Positions 21,891 through 35,620 of a DNA stretch of 64,000 nt are shown one piece after another; within the stretch, counting starts at the first letter, position 1; each line of letters opens with the position of its first letter. Where the stretch lies: NCBI GenBank assembly GCA_944470555.2, contig OX104127.1:30891661-30955660 (forward strand), given 5' to 3'. The stretch is from Heterobilharzia americana (Eukaryota > Platyhelminthes > Trematoda > Strigeidida > Schistosomatidae). The position numbers and the translations under genes were made by a program. Below the pieces are notes generated by a model. It saw only the letters and a list, made by a program, of their open reading frames with translations, made no database searches and had not been told where the DNA came from.

Positions 21891-22388
21891 TTTGGTAGAT
21901 TAAGTATTCAGTTGCTACGAGGCCCGACGGTTGACAGTGCGGTCTATGATGGGGTCTAGACTGCACACTCTAAAAAGACAAATACTAGAACGACAAATCA
22001 GTCCAGTACTCCTAGATATTCAGGGAAAACCTAAACTTAGTCACCTTGTGAAAGTAATACATGCAAAGATTATATGACATTCATTACCCAGACTAAGATA
22101 ATAAGTCATTATTTATGGTGTTTGTTTAAGTGGAGTAGACGAATATGATTCTCCGAAAGTCCTTCAGGCAACAGACTGAAGTGAAATACACTACTAATAA
22201 ATAATAAATATTTTATGCTCATATTACTAATTTAACATGAGAGAAGCCAGTTTACAGGCAACATCACATTGATATATGTTGGATGATGTACAAAATTTTA
22301 CGGGAACTGAATGGTACTGAAAGGAGGTCATTAAATTCGATTAAAAACATCAGAAGATTCCACAAGTTATGAAATGAACAAAAAATAC

Positions 22389-22623
22389 CAATTTTCAGCA
22401 TATACAGAGTGTTAAAGCTTAGATCGTTCTCAGTCATACTTTCTTTTTTCACCAGCGGTGGCACCATGGCCGCACAAAATTCCGAATTTCCGTTACAAGC
22501 TGTCGACATGTTTGATTTGTCTTCGCAGTGCCCCGTTACGCTAGATAAACGTCTGTTTGACCATAAATTCTTATGCTTATAGCTTTGGAGACCAGAAGAA
22601 CCCACAGTGATGATTTGAGGAAT
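22389..22623 (-). CDS. Possible internal exon of an unidentified gene
   Basis: On the - strand a 235-nt open segment is bounded by an acceptor (GGAAACTTACAG|ATTCC) and a donor (GAAAATTG|GTATTTT). It encodes about 78 residues with unusually GC-rich, varied codons compared with the surroundings. The product begins IPQIITVGSSGLQSYKH and includes AAMVPPLVKKESMTEND. I recognise no domain. No convincing partner exon is visible nearby, so it could be an exon of a large-intron gene or chance. Confidence 0.3.
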
Positions 22624-23727
22624 CTGTAAGTTTCCATGTAATCCTGTAATCCAAGTGAATATCTATTCAAGTGTTACTATTCACAGTAATATAGATTTAC
22701 GCTATCAGAATTAGATATTGTGATGCAAAGAAATAAACATTTAATGAACTGCAGACCAATAGCAATGCGTGTTCCATACTGTTCACGTTAAGGTACGCAG
22801 CATTATCAAGGAGGTATATTCACTCTCAGATGAAGTACTAGAGAAGTTTGTCGCATTTTAGTGAATATGTTTACTTTAAAGTTAATAGATGAGTTGATCT
22901 CCTGAATTTTACTGTCTGTCAAGATTTTTGTTGCCATTATGACCGTCCAGAAATTTGAGTAATTAGAGGATTCATAAGTGTTCATATGGTGAAAGAGTCA
23001 AACGAGTGAATGGGATTAGTAATTCTTACCTGCTGGACAGTAATTTTCGTGGGAGCACAGTTTCATTGCTTCGCAAAACAATAGAATGTTGAGAATTAGT
23101 AACTTTTATTCCTCATTTGTGTCCTGTTGTCATCATTGAAGGTTATCTTGATGATGTAGGTCTCCGAGGTTTCGAGTTAAAACCCTTGTTCGTTTAGCGT
23201 TCAGACTTCCATATCATTCGGCAAGAAAATACTCAACTATGAGCAATTCATCAAACTTATTGTCTTGTACGGCACTCACATACACAAAACTAAGCTCAAA
23301 CTATATCATTACAATATTTGTCAGCTGCATAATACTTCTTACATGCATAATCATATGAACCATTCATTCTTTTTGGGACCACTTCAATGAATTGTCACTA
23401 GCATGTGACGAAGTTAACAGCGTAATTTATGCCTTCATGTGATCAAAGTGTCCAGTTGAATTAAGGTGTAATAAAATTTTCACACACGTGTATAAACAAT
23501 AGTAATCTATGTACTTTATGAATAGTGTTGACACCAAACACCATTCTTACCATTTTTGAAACAATGAATTTTCATATGCTTCTGTACAACTTATGGGCAG
23601 TAATAAAAGTGCACATTGTTTACTCTACAGTTGTTTAGTAATAGAAATGTAGGTCGATGAAAATCGGAAATGTATTGATATCAGTTATGTAGCTTACACC
23701 TTGAACAACATATATTCATACCTATTG
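22624..23727. other. Non-coding stretch
   Basis: No recognisable gene or repeat. Confidence 0.35.
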
Positions 23728-23905
23728 AGTGATGTTTGAAAGTGAAATGAAAATTTGAACTGTGGCCGGATTCAAACCAACGCAGTGGTCACTGTTTCCA
23801 ATCCACCCGTGGTCTAACTTTTCATTTCACTTTATGTCATCACCCAGTATCAATACTGGTCTACCAAACCATGCCTATCTCAGATAGTCAAAAAGGATAT
23901 TCATA
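23728..23905. repeat. Family B short retroposon, internally inverted
   Basis: AGTGAAATGAAAATTTGAAC and GGATTCAAACCAACGC (reverse form, about 23740-23786) are followed directly by the forward form GTCTAACTTTTCATTTCACTT and GCCTATCTCAGATAGTC. Two half copies in opposite orientation are therefore fused. Confidence 0.5.
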
Positions 23906-24534
23906 TCTAGCAAGGTGAGAAGTCTTAAAGTCATTAAGAGGAAAATAAATTGGCCATGGAAGTTCGACTTGACGCCCACTGAAATGAATCCATGAAGCTG
24001 TCACACAGGTGCTTAATTCACCGATTTAGTAACTTAATATGAGGTTATGCATTTTATAAATTATGCTATATTTCTTATTGGCAGTTAAGCGACTGATCTG
24101 TCGAAATTCGGTAACTTGCGTAAAGCGGTGAGTAAGGTGTGTCATCATCGTCTTGTGGCGTAAATATGAATTCGGCAGAATAATATAAGACTAAAACAGC
24201 ACACGTTTACGTAGATACATAAATCAAGCTGTGCACTGTTAATAGCTCAATAATATTACAACTATATTCATAGATGCAGTCATGACATCCCGAAAAAATT
24301 GGCACTTTTCCCCTTCATTAAAACATCCAACTTCTTGATGACTGACTTTTACTGTGAACGAAAAATTGAGCACATAACTCAAAACAAACAAATTTGCAGA
24401 CTAGACTAAAGACCAAAACTGTTGGTTACAGAAAGTTAAACCAAACCGGGCGTGAGAAGAGATACTCAACGACGGCAGTGGACTAAGTTCGCGCTATATC
24501 GCAAAATGACAGAAGTAGAAGGATGGTGACTATT

Positions 24535-24750
24535 AAATTCCATCACAGTGGCTAAACAGTAACATGTTCACCATGAAACCAGGAGATCAAGGGTTCTATT
24601 CCTGTTGGGGTCATGATAGTGCACTGCTGAGTGGTTCCATACTAAGACAGGACAGCTGTTCAGTGGTTCCAGGTTTTCAGTGTTTCTCTGACTGATGTCA
24701 GTCAGTGATGAATGCCAGGAGATCCAAAAATCCTTACACACCTAAATTAA
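24535..24750 (+). repeat. Family A retroposon, decayed hammerhead
   Basis: A tRNA-like head (CAGTGGCTAAACAGTAAC), B-box-like GGGTTCTATTCC, then CACTGCTGAGTGGTTCC, AAGACAGGAC and GCTGTTCAGTGG. The core positions G8 and A9 and the GAAA element are all changed, so the ribozyme is dead. A second B-less stretch follows. Confidence 0.6.
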
Positions 24751-26186
24751 GTAGATCTAATATGACAGAGCGTTTTTGTATCGTAAATATCACAAAATAT
24801 TTATAAATACTCTAGCCTTTACTGGTTTTTTACTATTACGTAGCAAATGGCTTCAGTGGCGTACATTTCTGTGTTCTCGAAGAATGAAAATGTTGAAATA
24901 TAAAGCAGCTGGCTAGTTCAATAAAAGGAATTAACTTTCATTTTCAGTCTGAAATAAAATAGTCGTTTAAAATCGTGTGCTATGTCCACAGAAAACGGAC
25001 CCTATAGCAACAAGACAAGTTTTTCCAGTTACCTGCTGCTATCAACCGCTAACCTGTTTTAAATTGAATCAGATGGCTGTGAGTAGGAGGAAGTGAATTC
25101 GATCAAAATAGAACGGTCAGAATATGTTATTTAGTTATCTTCTACAGCATGTAGTGTAGACTATAGAAGAAATACGCAATAAGGGTAAATCACTAGGCAT
25201 TCATTAAACGCTGAAATTAAATCACTCTATAAGACAACTGACCTCATTTTTCCACCTTTCTTATGTCAAAACACCAAATTTTAGATACTCGGTCTTGTAT
25301 TCAATAAACTTAATAACAACAGATCACATAATATTGGCAAGCTATATTGCAGAATTACTCACTGAAAAAGTACCTAAAAGAGGAATTAAATAGGTGGAAA
25401 CGTGTAAGTGAAGCAGATTTTGTCTAGTAAATTTTAAGTGACCTTGTCCAATAGGAAAAATGTACACATACTAAAGTGACAAAGTATCTGAAAATATCCC
25501 CTAATATTGTCACAGGAAACCTACAACGCATGCACTCTGGTTCAATGCACAACTATAATGTTATTGTGTATAAAAAGCTATCAGTTAGGCTTAAAGAAAC
25601 CGATGCAGAAGAACCTTTTTGAAAGTGACATTAAATGACTGAACACTCTGAAATAACAAAAGCGGTCATAAAAATCGAATGTATAAGATGCGCTGCACAG
25701 AATCGCAGCTCATGAACTCAATAAGACTGTTGAATTCAACTGTATTTCAGTTCATTTAGGCGTCATATTCGTATCCTTATTAGTAATGTACGTTACCGAA
25801 TCATGAGGATAATGTCGTTCATGAAAGTCAGGCTTTACCAGTAACACATATACTGAGATAAATTTTACAAATCTTATCCATACGAAGGATTTTGGTAAAT
25901 GAAGAGTTTAAAACTACCACTCTAAACCTCACTTGTAAATAATGGGCCTTGAAGCAGTGAATACGCTTATGCTAATGGATGGATAAATAGTTTCTGCATT
26001 CATAAACTAGTGTATGGCCTAAACACAATTTTGTCAGCTTCGTTTTGATACTTTACATACTAGCTTCAACGTTCAAGAAACCGGGGTAACTCCAAGACTA
26101 ACCAAGGAGTCAGCCGGTTATGAAACCACAAAAGATTCTAGCAATAACATATTATTATACGTTGTCGATTGGTTACTTAGAGGGAA
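24751..26186. other. Non-coding stretch
   Basis: No recognisable gene or repeat up to the 3' end of the RTE copy. Confidence 0.35.
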
Positions 26187-26463
26187 AGGGATTAAGTAGC
26201 ACGTCACCACTTCACTCTACTATATGCAGTCTTGTCAACCTGGCTCCACCACTACCCACAAGCTTTCAGTTCCTCCTCACACAATCTCCTCTATGTCACA
26301 CTCATCTCAGACACCCAACTCATCGTTTCCAATTTCGATTCCACTACACAACTTGGACTGGTCTGGCGCGTAATGTCCACCATCGGTCTTCTCAGTGTAT
26401 GCCCAGTCCAATCCACTTCGGCATATTTCTTGGGTGATGGGTTGTTCATTGGTTAGTTGCCAA

Positions 26464-26487
26464 CCAGCCAGCCAGCCAGCCAGCCAG
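26464..26487 (-). repeat. (CCAG)6 array in RTE copy 1
   Basis: Six CCAG units near the 3' end of the ORF. Copy 2 has six and copy 3 has seven at the homologous site. Confidence 0.85.
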
Positions 26488-28375
26488 AGTTCCTTGTTAC
26501 TTATTCTTATTAGTCCGGCCATCTAATCTCCATATTCAGTATCGAGTGAGCGTATGTGGCAGCTGTTGATGAATGTCTGTAGTTGGTTAGAAATGCTCTT
26601 CGTAACACGCCAAGTTTCTGAACCATCGCAGCGAAGCACCGACCATCTGCACTGATATTAGTGTTGAAAATCGGGATGTTGTTCACGCTTTATACTGAGT
26701 GCAGTGCAGTAGAGTGGAGTGGAGTGGAGTGGAATGCAGTGCACTCGATCTCCACACTGAATTCAGATTAATGCAGTAATACCTATGTTGCTTGCTGTCC
26801 TTCCAACCCTGGCTGCTTTCACATTCTGGGACATCTGTGCCGCCACTGCCACCGCCACCTGTAGTTGGAACCATGCGGCCCTGTCTAGGTAGGTGGGTGA
26901 AACAGACTACTTCCTTAAGGTTTCGTCAATTCATGGTGATTGATACCTGTTGTTCATGCCGTTGTTGGTTGGGTAACTTCATCACCTCTATCTCCTCCAC
27001 GTTCACTTGAAGGAAGTCCAGTCTTCGCTGCATTGTCTGTTCTGTCAACTTGTTGGTCTTTGCCTGTAGATCTTCGAGTTTGTGCGACAGGATATTAAAC
27101 ATAAATTATCATCGGGGAAATCCAAATCTTCTTCTGGGGACTTTTCATCGGTCTAGCCGGCACACACCCCTCATCTCCCTCCTCACGGTTTGCTGCATGA
27201 TCAAGTCCAATCGATCACAATCAGGAAGGTCATCGGTGATAGTAGGTGTCAACCTTATCTTACTCCTCCATTCACTTCACTTCACTTCACTTAACTTCAA
27301 AGGCATCAATGAGCTGAGCTTTCCATTGTGAATCACTCGGCATGTAGCATCGTGAAGCACATAGTTGTTGAATGAGGTTGTGAAGGTTGGTGGCGTTAAA
27401 ACCGTGGTGTTGAAGCAGCTGCCTGCCAAAATACTTCTCGACCGACGCCTCGATCGAGGGCGTTTTCAAAATCAATGAAGTTGAGTTTTACTTGACGATC
27501 ATTCTATGTTCTGTTGTACGGTGATGCAAAGCGTTGCGTTGCAATTTGATCCACACATGATTTGTGAAGCCAGCCAACCAACCAACCAACCAAGCAACCA
27601 ACTCTGGTCGTAATTTTGAATCCGGCCAATCTCTTAGTCTCTCCAGGATGAAATGGCATATTATTTTGCATGGTGTGGACAGCAGCCTGATTCCTCGCCA
27701 GTTCCTGCAAACACTTAGGTCTCCCTTCTTTGGCGCCCTTCTTTGACTAGGCACCCCCTCTTCCAATCTGTAGGTACCTATACTCTCTTCCTTCCAAACA
27801 ATGTGCAACAGTGATGTGAGCATATCCGCTGTTGTCTCTGCTTCTGTCTTCAGTGCTTCTGGTGGAATTGCATCCGGTCTTGCTGCTTTCCCGAATTTCA
27901 GCAGCTTTGTGGCCTTCAGGACTTCACTTCTGCCTTTGTATGAGGGCTTCTGTTCTCTAGTAATTCTATGGCTGGCCTGCTGGTGGTATTTCTGGACGAG
28001 TTACAGGTGGTGGGAATGGTGGTCGATTCGAGTATATTTGAAGTGGTCAGTTCATCATTCCCTTTCTTCCTCCTATTTGCTAACTAGCTTCACTTCACTC
28101 TATCTGTCGTTGTTTCATCTAAGTTGATCTCTTCCCTACCAGATAGTAACCTGCTAATTTGATACAGTGTTGTCAGGTCTCTCTTACATGCAGCCTGTTC
28201 TGCTTCACTTGTCGGCGTGTCGTAGAAGTGTCTTTTGTCTTTTCATCCACTCCTCCTCACTTCTTTGTCCAGTGTAGTGTTCTGTAGGTTGTGGTCAGTT
28301 CATTGTTGTTCATACCTGCACTGCACTGCACTGCATTGCACTAGTTCATCTTCTGCTTCACCATCTTCCTCCCTC

Positions 28376-28485
28376 TCCTCTCCTCTCCTCTCCTCTCCTC
28401 TCCTCTCCTCTCCTCTCCTCTCCTCTCCTCTCCTCTCCTCTCCTCTCCTCTCCTCTCCTCTCCTCTCCTCTCCTCTCCTCTCCTC
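28376..28485 (-). repeat. (TCCTC)22 pentanucleotide array in RTE copy 1
   Basis: About 22 perfect units (110 bp) lie inside the endonuclease-to-RT part of the element. Copy 3 has about nine at the homologous site. The array is open in several frames on both strands and creates long artefactual reading frames. Confidence 0.95.
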
Positions 28486-29815
28486 TATCAGCTTCCATGT
28501 GTCTGTGGGGATCCATTCCTTGTCCTGCCTCTTCTTCCTCCCTAACACCGTTATACAGGTTCCTTTCCACATAACTTTCAAACACTTCCAGTGTTCTTCA
28601 TCGCCGATTCCTTCAAACATACTGCTCAATATCTCCCACTCTGTCCTGATGACTAACAACGTGACAACGTGTAGTCTCATCCTTCCGTTCAGTTGACTTT
28701 CTGTTCTCGTTCTTCAGCTTCAACTGTGGTCCATCATCACCAACTTCTGTGAAGACTTTCAACTCGATTTTGAAGGTAGATTCCTTACACTAGATTCTGG
28801 TGTGAGTGGTGTCAACCTACATCTAATCCCCTTATTCATCTGATCTGATCTGATCTGTACAGTAGACTGACTGTGTCTCCACCTCCACTCTATTCACATT
28901 CACATGAAGTCAATCTGAATTCTAGTGTAGTGTGTTCACCTGGTGTCTGGTGAAATCAAACCCATGTCGCTCGCTGTCTTGTCAATATCCTTCAAAGTGT
29001 TTGTACACACTGCCTCCAATCACCAAATCGTTGAATGCACAGAAGTCTGCAGACACTTCTCCATTCTCATTCATCATCACACCTAGTTCCTCTCGATGCA
29101 TGGTTCGTTCTCTTCCTGTGTTGTCCACTCTCTGTTTGGCATTCATGTCACCCCACACATTAGAATTTTGATATCATCATCTTCGGTGGGGTCTTGTCGA
29201 TCACTGATTACAGTAGTCTGTAGAATTCCTCCTTCTTCTCGTGATTTGCATTGTTTGTAGGTGCATAGAGTAGCACTGTATGATTGTGAGTTTCCTTCCT
29301 TTTGAGTTGAATCCATGTAGTTGTCATGATCCTGATGATGCAGGAGGAGATTTCTTCCCACTGTATGAGAGCGTTTGATGCTGTTTAAGGGGACATCATG
29401 ACAGCCACTCGAAAAGTCAGTATGCTCATGGTTGTCGTTTGGGTGGCAGTATCGGAGTGGATCATTGACTCTCTAGTCCACTTCCATTCCATCTGCAGAT
29501 TCCTTCTCTATCATTTATATGCTATACCTTCTCATCTCCTTTGCAAGCTGGATAGCCTTGCCAACCAGCCAGGTTCAAACATTGTGCGGACACTCTATGC
29601 CCCTATGCTTACTTTCGCTTTCATTAAGGGACAGAAGACACATCGGCCGAATGGCTTTTGAAATTTTTCACCAATCGGCGTCATTTCGTCTCTTCGATTC
29701 CTGCGAGGGATAAGTTTTTTTCTTCCATATTTTCTTTGTGCTTTGAAGTTTATTTAGCGATTGGATCGGTTTTGTGGGGTAGGGTTGCTAGCTTTATGCC
29801 CAACCTTCCCTTTTT

Positions 29816-32352
29816 ATCTGGTCTTAGGACTATCTAGTAACTAGTGAACTAATTAACCAGATGAGGTTAGTAATTATTATAGCAATATTTAACTTGTACC
29901 AAAGTAAATGACATGACTGACAGCCTCTGGGATATTAAAATATTTCACTTTGTTTGACTCCATGGACTCTTTAAAAGTGAGAATAACGAGCTGGTGATAA
30001 CATGTCACCTGAAAACTGACGGGTTTTGATCAAAACTGTTGTCTTGAATTCGGAACTCTTTGCCATACTCTGACTGAACCGAGATCACAACTTGGATCTG
30101 TAATGAGCTATGATCAACACATTACCTTGGAAGTGAAGTAAACTATTAAAACATTAAATTTGTCAGTTTGACTTCGAAACCCTTAATTAGCTAGGCTGGA
30201 ATAGAGTACATTTCCAAATCGACCTGTTATAACTGATGGAGTCATGGAAAACCCAACTAACAGGAATCGGTCACCATGAGGACTAGACAGTATGACAGTT
30301 GATACTCAGTTATTGTTTAGTTTTTGGAAATCCTGATTATATTCAAACTGGTCACAAATCAGTCAGCTTTGTGTCAGTCTTCAATTCTCTTTATAAAATG
30401 CCTCCAGATCTGCAACTTTAACAAAGCTTTGTCACTTTCTGGTTCCGTTTTCTGTTAACTCATTCAATTTCATTTCAATATCTGTGGTTTTCATTATGAT
30501 TCATATTGAAATATGTCGATGAAACAGTTTGACCTTCATAAATCCTCTTTCTAATCTTTATGCTTCTTACCAACAATACTTGAAAGAGTTACCTCTACTA
30601 AGTGAGTACATAACTAGCAAATAAGTGAACGCCAGTTGATATATTACAGGTTAAATCAGTAGATAGTAGTCACTACATTTAAATATGTTTACCACAGTAA
30701 GCGAACACATGAAGTTATAATCTTTTCACAGAGAAATATTGAAGCAAAGATGAATAAGAATATGTTGAACGAGTCAATTTATCGAGAGATATTTGCTAAA
30801 TCTGTTATTAGTTTCAATGTTTTTTGGTTTATGCGTATATAGTGTCATTTATCCGTAAATATAATCTGAAGAAACTATCGATTAATAGTTTATAACTGAT
30901 TTGTGCCTAATCACAGGGCTATGAACAATACTTTCTTAACTGTAAATCCACTTGAAAGAAATCTACATTTCAATTTAGAGTGATATGTCATGCTTACATA
31001 TCCTTTATGGCTAAAAAATATTGTACTAGTTTTAGAATGTATTTTTGATTTACTGGCGGTATATGAACTTATTGTTTACCCTGTAAGGTAGTTCCACTTT
31101 AGTAATGACTTATCATTATGTTGAGATATATTCCAGTGAGTATTGGTAATCCCAGTGACACTGAAAATGTTGCTGCTAGCATTCTGAACTCCTATTGCAG
31201 TGAGAGTTGCTGATAAGAAGGGATATAAGTAGTATATGTTGAGAGGGCGGCAGAAACCACAGGAAATTACCAGAAATGGATAAGGATTCTGCTCAAAGAA
31301 ACGCAAGATAAAAGCAGGAGAGGAAATGAAGCACATTGTGCAGATGAATGTCTTAGTGCAAGGTCTACCATATTTAATGACTACTGTACATGATGTCAAT
31401 AATAAACAATCCTCCCTTCGTTCCTCTCTTCACATTTCCGTCACTATGACTACTGAATAATTTGTATATTACGCTTACAAGTCTTATCCAGAACATTTCA
31501 CTACATCTACGAAATTCAATGTCACGAAAAATATTTGTAACAAATGTATCCGGTTATAGTGTATTGTCGGAATCAATGACCAGAAACAAAAACCTAGTTC
31601 ATGCACAGTAATTACTTTCGGTTACCTGCTACATGATGGGATCATTCAACAAGCGTTCAACTGCCACTGCTAATCAGCTTGATATCCACTATATGATATA
31701 CATACTGTTCAAATTTAATATATCATTGGTTGTCAAATTATTTGTAGCCTTTTGATTACCTAAATGCATAGAGACTAGTCGTCTAGACTGTTGAATAGAT
31801 TAATTCCAACTAAGAGAAGGTGATAATGTTTTATCTGTTGAATACAGTACCAAACGTAGTTAGCTTACCAAAATGAATTCCATTTGACTTTACTTGACTG
31901 TCGTTCTACAGAATGATGTACAGTTGGTTAATTCATAATTATTTAGTTCAAGTTTTTACACATTTTCATAGCTACGTGTGAGTAAAAATAAATCTACAGC
32001 TCGAAATAAGCATCTTCAATTAAGTCGCTTTGGGAATAAGTTTACTGGCATACAACCTTCAGTATGACCTTCAAAATCATCTCAAATGAGTAAATTCCAT
32101 AAGAAGCTACTTCACTAGAACGAAATAAAGATATGTTTATTATTTTACCTGATTCTACAATAAGTAAAACCACTGAGTAAATAGAAGCTAAAAAAAAGTA
32201 CACCCAACAAAGCTTCTCGACTAATCTACTGAAATTAACTACCGGCAGCTTTAATTTTCACCTACATTCACTTCATGAAGACTGATAACAGTCATTGAAA
32301 TGGATGTGTACAACAAGCTGAAATTTCAACTCCTTACCTAAACTTCACCGAC
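29816..32352. other. Non-coding DNA between RTE copies 1 and 2
   Basis: AT-rich, with no recognisable gene. A 107-codon - strand frame at 31076-31399 (hydrophobic, with a Cys cluster) has no family resemblance that I can defend. Confidence 0.35.
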
Positions 32353-33634
32353 TGAAAACGCCCTCGATCGAGGCGTCGGTCGAGAAGTATTTTGGCAGGC
32401 AGCTGCTTCAACACCACGGTTTTAACGCCACCAACCTTCACCAACCTCATTCAACAACTATGTGCTTCACGATGCTACATGCCGAGTGATTCACAATGGA
32501 AAGCTCAGCTCATTGATGCCTTTGAAGTTAAGTGAAGTGAAGTGAAGTGAATAGAGGAGTAAGATAAGGTTGACACCTACTATCACCGATGACCTTCCTG
32601 ATTGTGGTTGATTGGACTTGATCATGCAGCAAACCGTGAGGAGGGAGATGAGGGGTGTGTGCCGGCTAGACCGATGAAAAGTCCCCAGAAGAAGATTTGG
32701 ATTTCCCCGATGATAATTTATGTTTAATATCCTGTCGCACAAACTCGAAGATCTACAGGCAAAGACCAACAAGTTGACAGAACAGACAATGCAGCGAAGA
32801 CTGGACTTCCTTCAAGTGAACGTGGAGGAGATAGAGGTGATGAAGTTACCCAACCAACAACGGCATGAACAACAGGTATCAATCACCATGAATTGACGAA
32901 ACCTTAAGGAAGTAGTCTGTTTCACCCACCTACCTAGACAGGGCCGCATGGTTCCAACTACAGGTGGCGGTGGCAGTGGCGGCACAGATGTCCCAGAATG
33001 TGAAAGCAGCCAGGGTTGGAAGGACAGCAAGCAACATAGGTATTACTGCATTCATCTGAATTCAGTGTGGAGATCGAGTGCACTGCATTCCACTCCACTC
33101 CACTCCACTCTACTGCACTGCACTCAGTATAAAGCGTGAACAACATCCCGATTTTCAACACTAATATCAGTGCAGATGGTCGGTGCTTCGCTGCGATGGT
33201 TCAGAAACTTGGCGTGTTACGAAGAGCATTTCTAACCAACTACAGACATTCATCAACAGCTGCCACATACGCTCACTCGATACTGAATATGGAGATTAGA
33301 TGGCCGGACTAATAAGAATAAGTAACAAGGAACTCTGGCTGGCTGGCTGGCTGGCTGGTTGGCAACTAACCAATGAACAACCCATCACCCAAGAAATATG
33401 CCGAAGTGGATTGGACTGGGCATACACTGAGAAGACCGATGGTGGACATTACGCGCCAGACCAGTCCAAGTTGTGTAGTGGAATCGAAATTGGAAACGAT
33501 GAGTTGGGTGTCTGAGATGAGTGTGACATAGAGGAGATTGTGTGAGGAGGAACTGAAAGCTTGTGGGTAGTGGTGGAGCCAGGTTGACAAGACTGCATAT
33601 AGTAGAGTGAAGTGGTGACGTGCTACTGAATCCC
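32353..33634 (+). mobile_element. RTE/SR2-like element, 5'-truncated, opposite orientation (copy 2)
   Basis: It starts abruptly in RT motif A (GAAAACGCCCTCGATCGAGG, corresponding to 27465 in copy 1) and runs through the FPDD motif C relic, the Gly-rich GGTD segment and the C-terminal region to the same 3' end as copy 1 (TGCTACT...AATCCC). Identity to copy 1 is very high by eye, including shared disabling changes and the same tandem arrays. 5' truncation is typical of target-primed reverse transcription. Copies 1 and 2 are inverted, about 2.5 kb apart. Confidence 0.85.
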
Positions 33635-35312
33635 TATGTTCCACGATGAACCGAAGAGACATTTGAATGATAGTAGTACCTAGCTGGAATTAAGTTTGAT
33701 AACTATGATTTCTGAGAAAGCTGTATCTTTAATGCCGAAGTTATCAATTTCATTGGCGGCCTCATGCCATAGTTCACTTTTGCTCAGATATTAATGTTAG
33801 CATTCACAACACGTGATAGATCAAGAAAGCTAAGTATAAACACTTGATGCATAATTTAAGCACTAACTGATCCCACTCAGTACTGAAGTAACATTAATCA
33901 CTTTTTAATCCATAACGAGTTAATCAGCTGAATACGTTTCGCAGCATTTTTATATATGTATGAGCAAGTACACACAGACACGACTATAAAAATTGGCAAT
34001 GAGTGATAAAAGTAATCTTAAGAAATTCAATTTTTTTTGACTAAATGTATATTGTATCTCAGAGATTAGTATTTTTATTTCGTAACTTAATACTTCAAAT
34101 GAAGAGTGTTTGTACGACCTTCAAATCAAAATTATTTTTGGTATTTTGATTCAATTACGACAACAAAAATATGTAGCAATCAACAGTCTCAGCAACTGGA
34201 AAAATATATAACAAGTCATTATACTGACTAGCAGTATATGAGCAGTTTATTAAGTTATTGATCGACTCTACAGATGTTTACATTTTATTAAATCGAGAGT
34301 ATGTGTAACTTATGCTTATGTGGATACTTTTTTAACTAATAGAAGTTGAGTTTTTCTATTCTCTAATCAGTTAGTCAGTGGATAATTTTATGATGTGATG
34401 ATGTACCTGAAATGCATTGTTAAATATGCCATTAGATGAGTTTGGCCTACTGAATTTCAAACTATGTAGTTAGACAGATGCCATATAATCATTGAATATG
34501 ACTTTTCATACAGCACCTATAAGGAAAGTTATGCTTCCTGAGCAATAACCTCGCTTCTTATTACTTCAAAAATAGAAGTATAGCGAATTTCAAGTGAATC
34601 TCGAGTTTTCACAGTTTCCTTTGATACTACATGCTGATTTGTCGTAATATCAGTAACGTGATTAATCATCAACAGCATTATGCTGTCTTCAGTGAAACTT
34701 ATGGCTTCTACTACATAGATTATTTAACGCCTGTATTGTAAGACTATTAGGTATTTAAATCATTTTGGTATTGAATTATGTTGCTGTGTTGAATTCCTTA
34801 AGTAGCTGTGAGGGAAAATCCATCTTCCTCCCATCAACATCCAATTACGTCGAGTAAGTTACAACTAAAACCAGACTCACTTATATCAAGGTACTATTTT
34901 AAGTATAGCCGGTATTAGGCAGTTCAGTCTTGGTGAAGGCTGTCAAAATCTAACACCTAAGCTCCCTGATAGGTTTACTAGGCTAAAGAGCATAAGTCAT
35001 CTTAGAAAGTATGAAGTGTTACGTTATTGCTTAATTATCGTTAAACGTTTCTTCACAGTTTAAATTGGCTAATATTATGAGTTGAGAAACTAGAGTTGAG
35101 AGGTCTCATGTTTATCAGGTCATCGATGACTGAATAGAAAAAATTTGAGTGTGTGCAAACAATTTTACAATTATTTGATAGCTGGATTCTTTTTCCATAT
35201 TCCATTGTGTGATAAACTATTTCGTAATGGTGAGTAGTTATACAGATCAACAGGTAGCTGAAAAATAATGGACTAGACAAAAAGAATTATTTCAAGTTGT
35301 TATTCATCTTAG
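33635..35312. other. Non-coding stretch
   Basis: AT-rich, with no recognisable gene or repeat. Confidence 0.35.
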
Positions 35313-35620
35313 ACTGACATCAGTTGGAGGGACAAAGGAAACCTGGTTGCACTGGACAGATGTTTCGTCATAGTATGGGAAACCTCAGCAGTGCGCACCC
35401 ACAACCCCACCAGGGATCGAACCCGAAACCTTCAGCTTCCGTGGCCAGCACGTTACCATTGAGCCACTGGGTCAGAATCCAATGGTTTAATGTTATCGTT
35501 GAGTAGCTGTCCTCACGACCATCAGGCTTTGCTCCCGTCGGCCACAACTTCCCCATGGAACTTCGGAAATACCTCTAGAAGCTAGTTACCAATGATCACC
35601 AGTTCAGTTGAATTTTGAGG
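35313..35620 (-). repeat. Family A retroposon, long copy
   Basis: On the - strand: body (about 35620-35483), tRNA-like head GTGGCTCAATGGTAACGTGC, B box GGGTTCGATCCC, hammerhead region at about 35338-35390 (CACTGCTGAGGTTTCCC, CATACTATGACGAAACATCTGTC, CAGTGC) and tail CAACTGATGTC. Stem I (GCACTG/CAGTGC), GAAA and the GTC triplet are intact. A9 is U, so activity is probably lost. This copy shows the full order of modules. Confidence 0.7.

Larger units (their letters stand above)
26187..29815 (-). mobile_element. RTE/SR2-like non-LTR retrotransposon, nearly full length, defective (copy 1)
   Basis: Read on the - strand, fragments of a single RTE ORF appear in order but in shifting frames. The endonuclease starts with SVRTMFEPGW (about 29590) and continues with VLLYAPTNNANHEKKEEFY (about 29240). 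RT fingers follow (PKKGDLSVCRNWRGIRLLS, about 27700), then motif A IDFENALDR (about 27470), a motif C relic EDLDFPDDNL where FADD is expected (about 27115), a GGTD region (about 26840) and the C-terminal WTGHTLRRP region (about 26420). Probable 5' UTR reaches about 29815. The 3' end is set by agreement with copy 2. Many stops and frameshifts make it non-functional, and short tandem arrays interrupt the coding region at several places. Confidence 0.85.

Noticed and set aside
26464..26487. CRISPR-like or regulatory short repeat
   Set aside because: It is a simple 4-nt microsatellite without spacers, inside a eukaryotic retrotransposon.
26683..27823. Several 60-110-codon frames on both strands with near-identical partners at 32.5-33.5 kb and 51.0-52.4 kb
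   Set aside because: They are pieces or antisense translations of the RTE element. Conservation between copies reflects copying of the transposon.
28235..28696. Long open frames on both strands (up to 153 codons) rich in Ser-Pro-Leu-Leu or Gly-Glu-Glu-Arg repeats
   Set aside because: They are translations of the (TCCTC)22 array inside the dead RTE copy, which is open in several frames.
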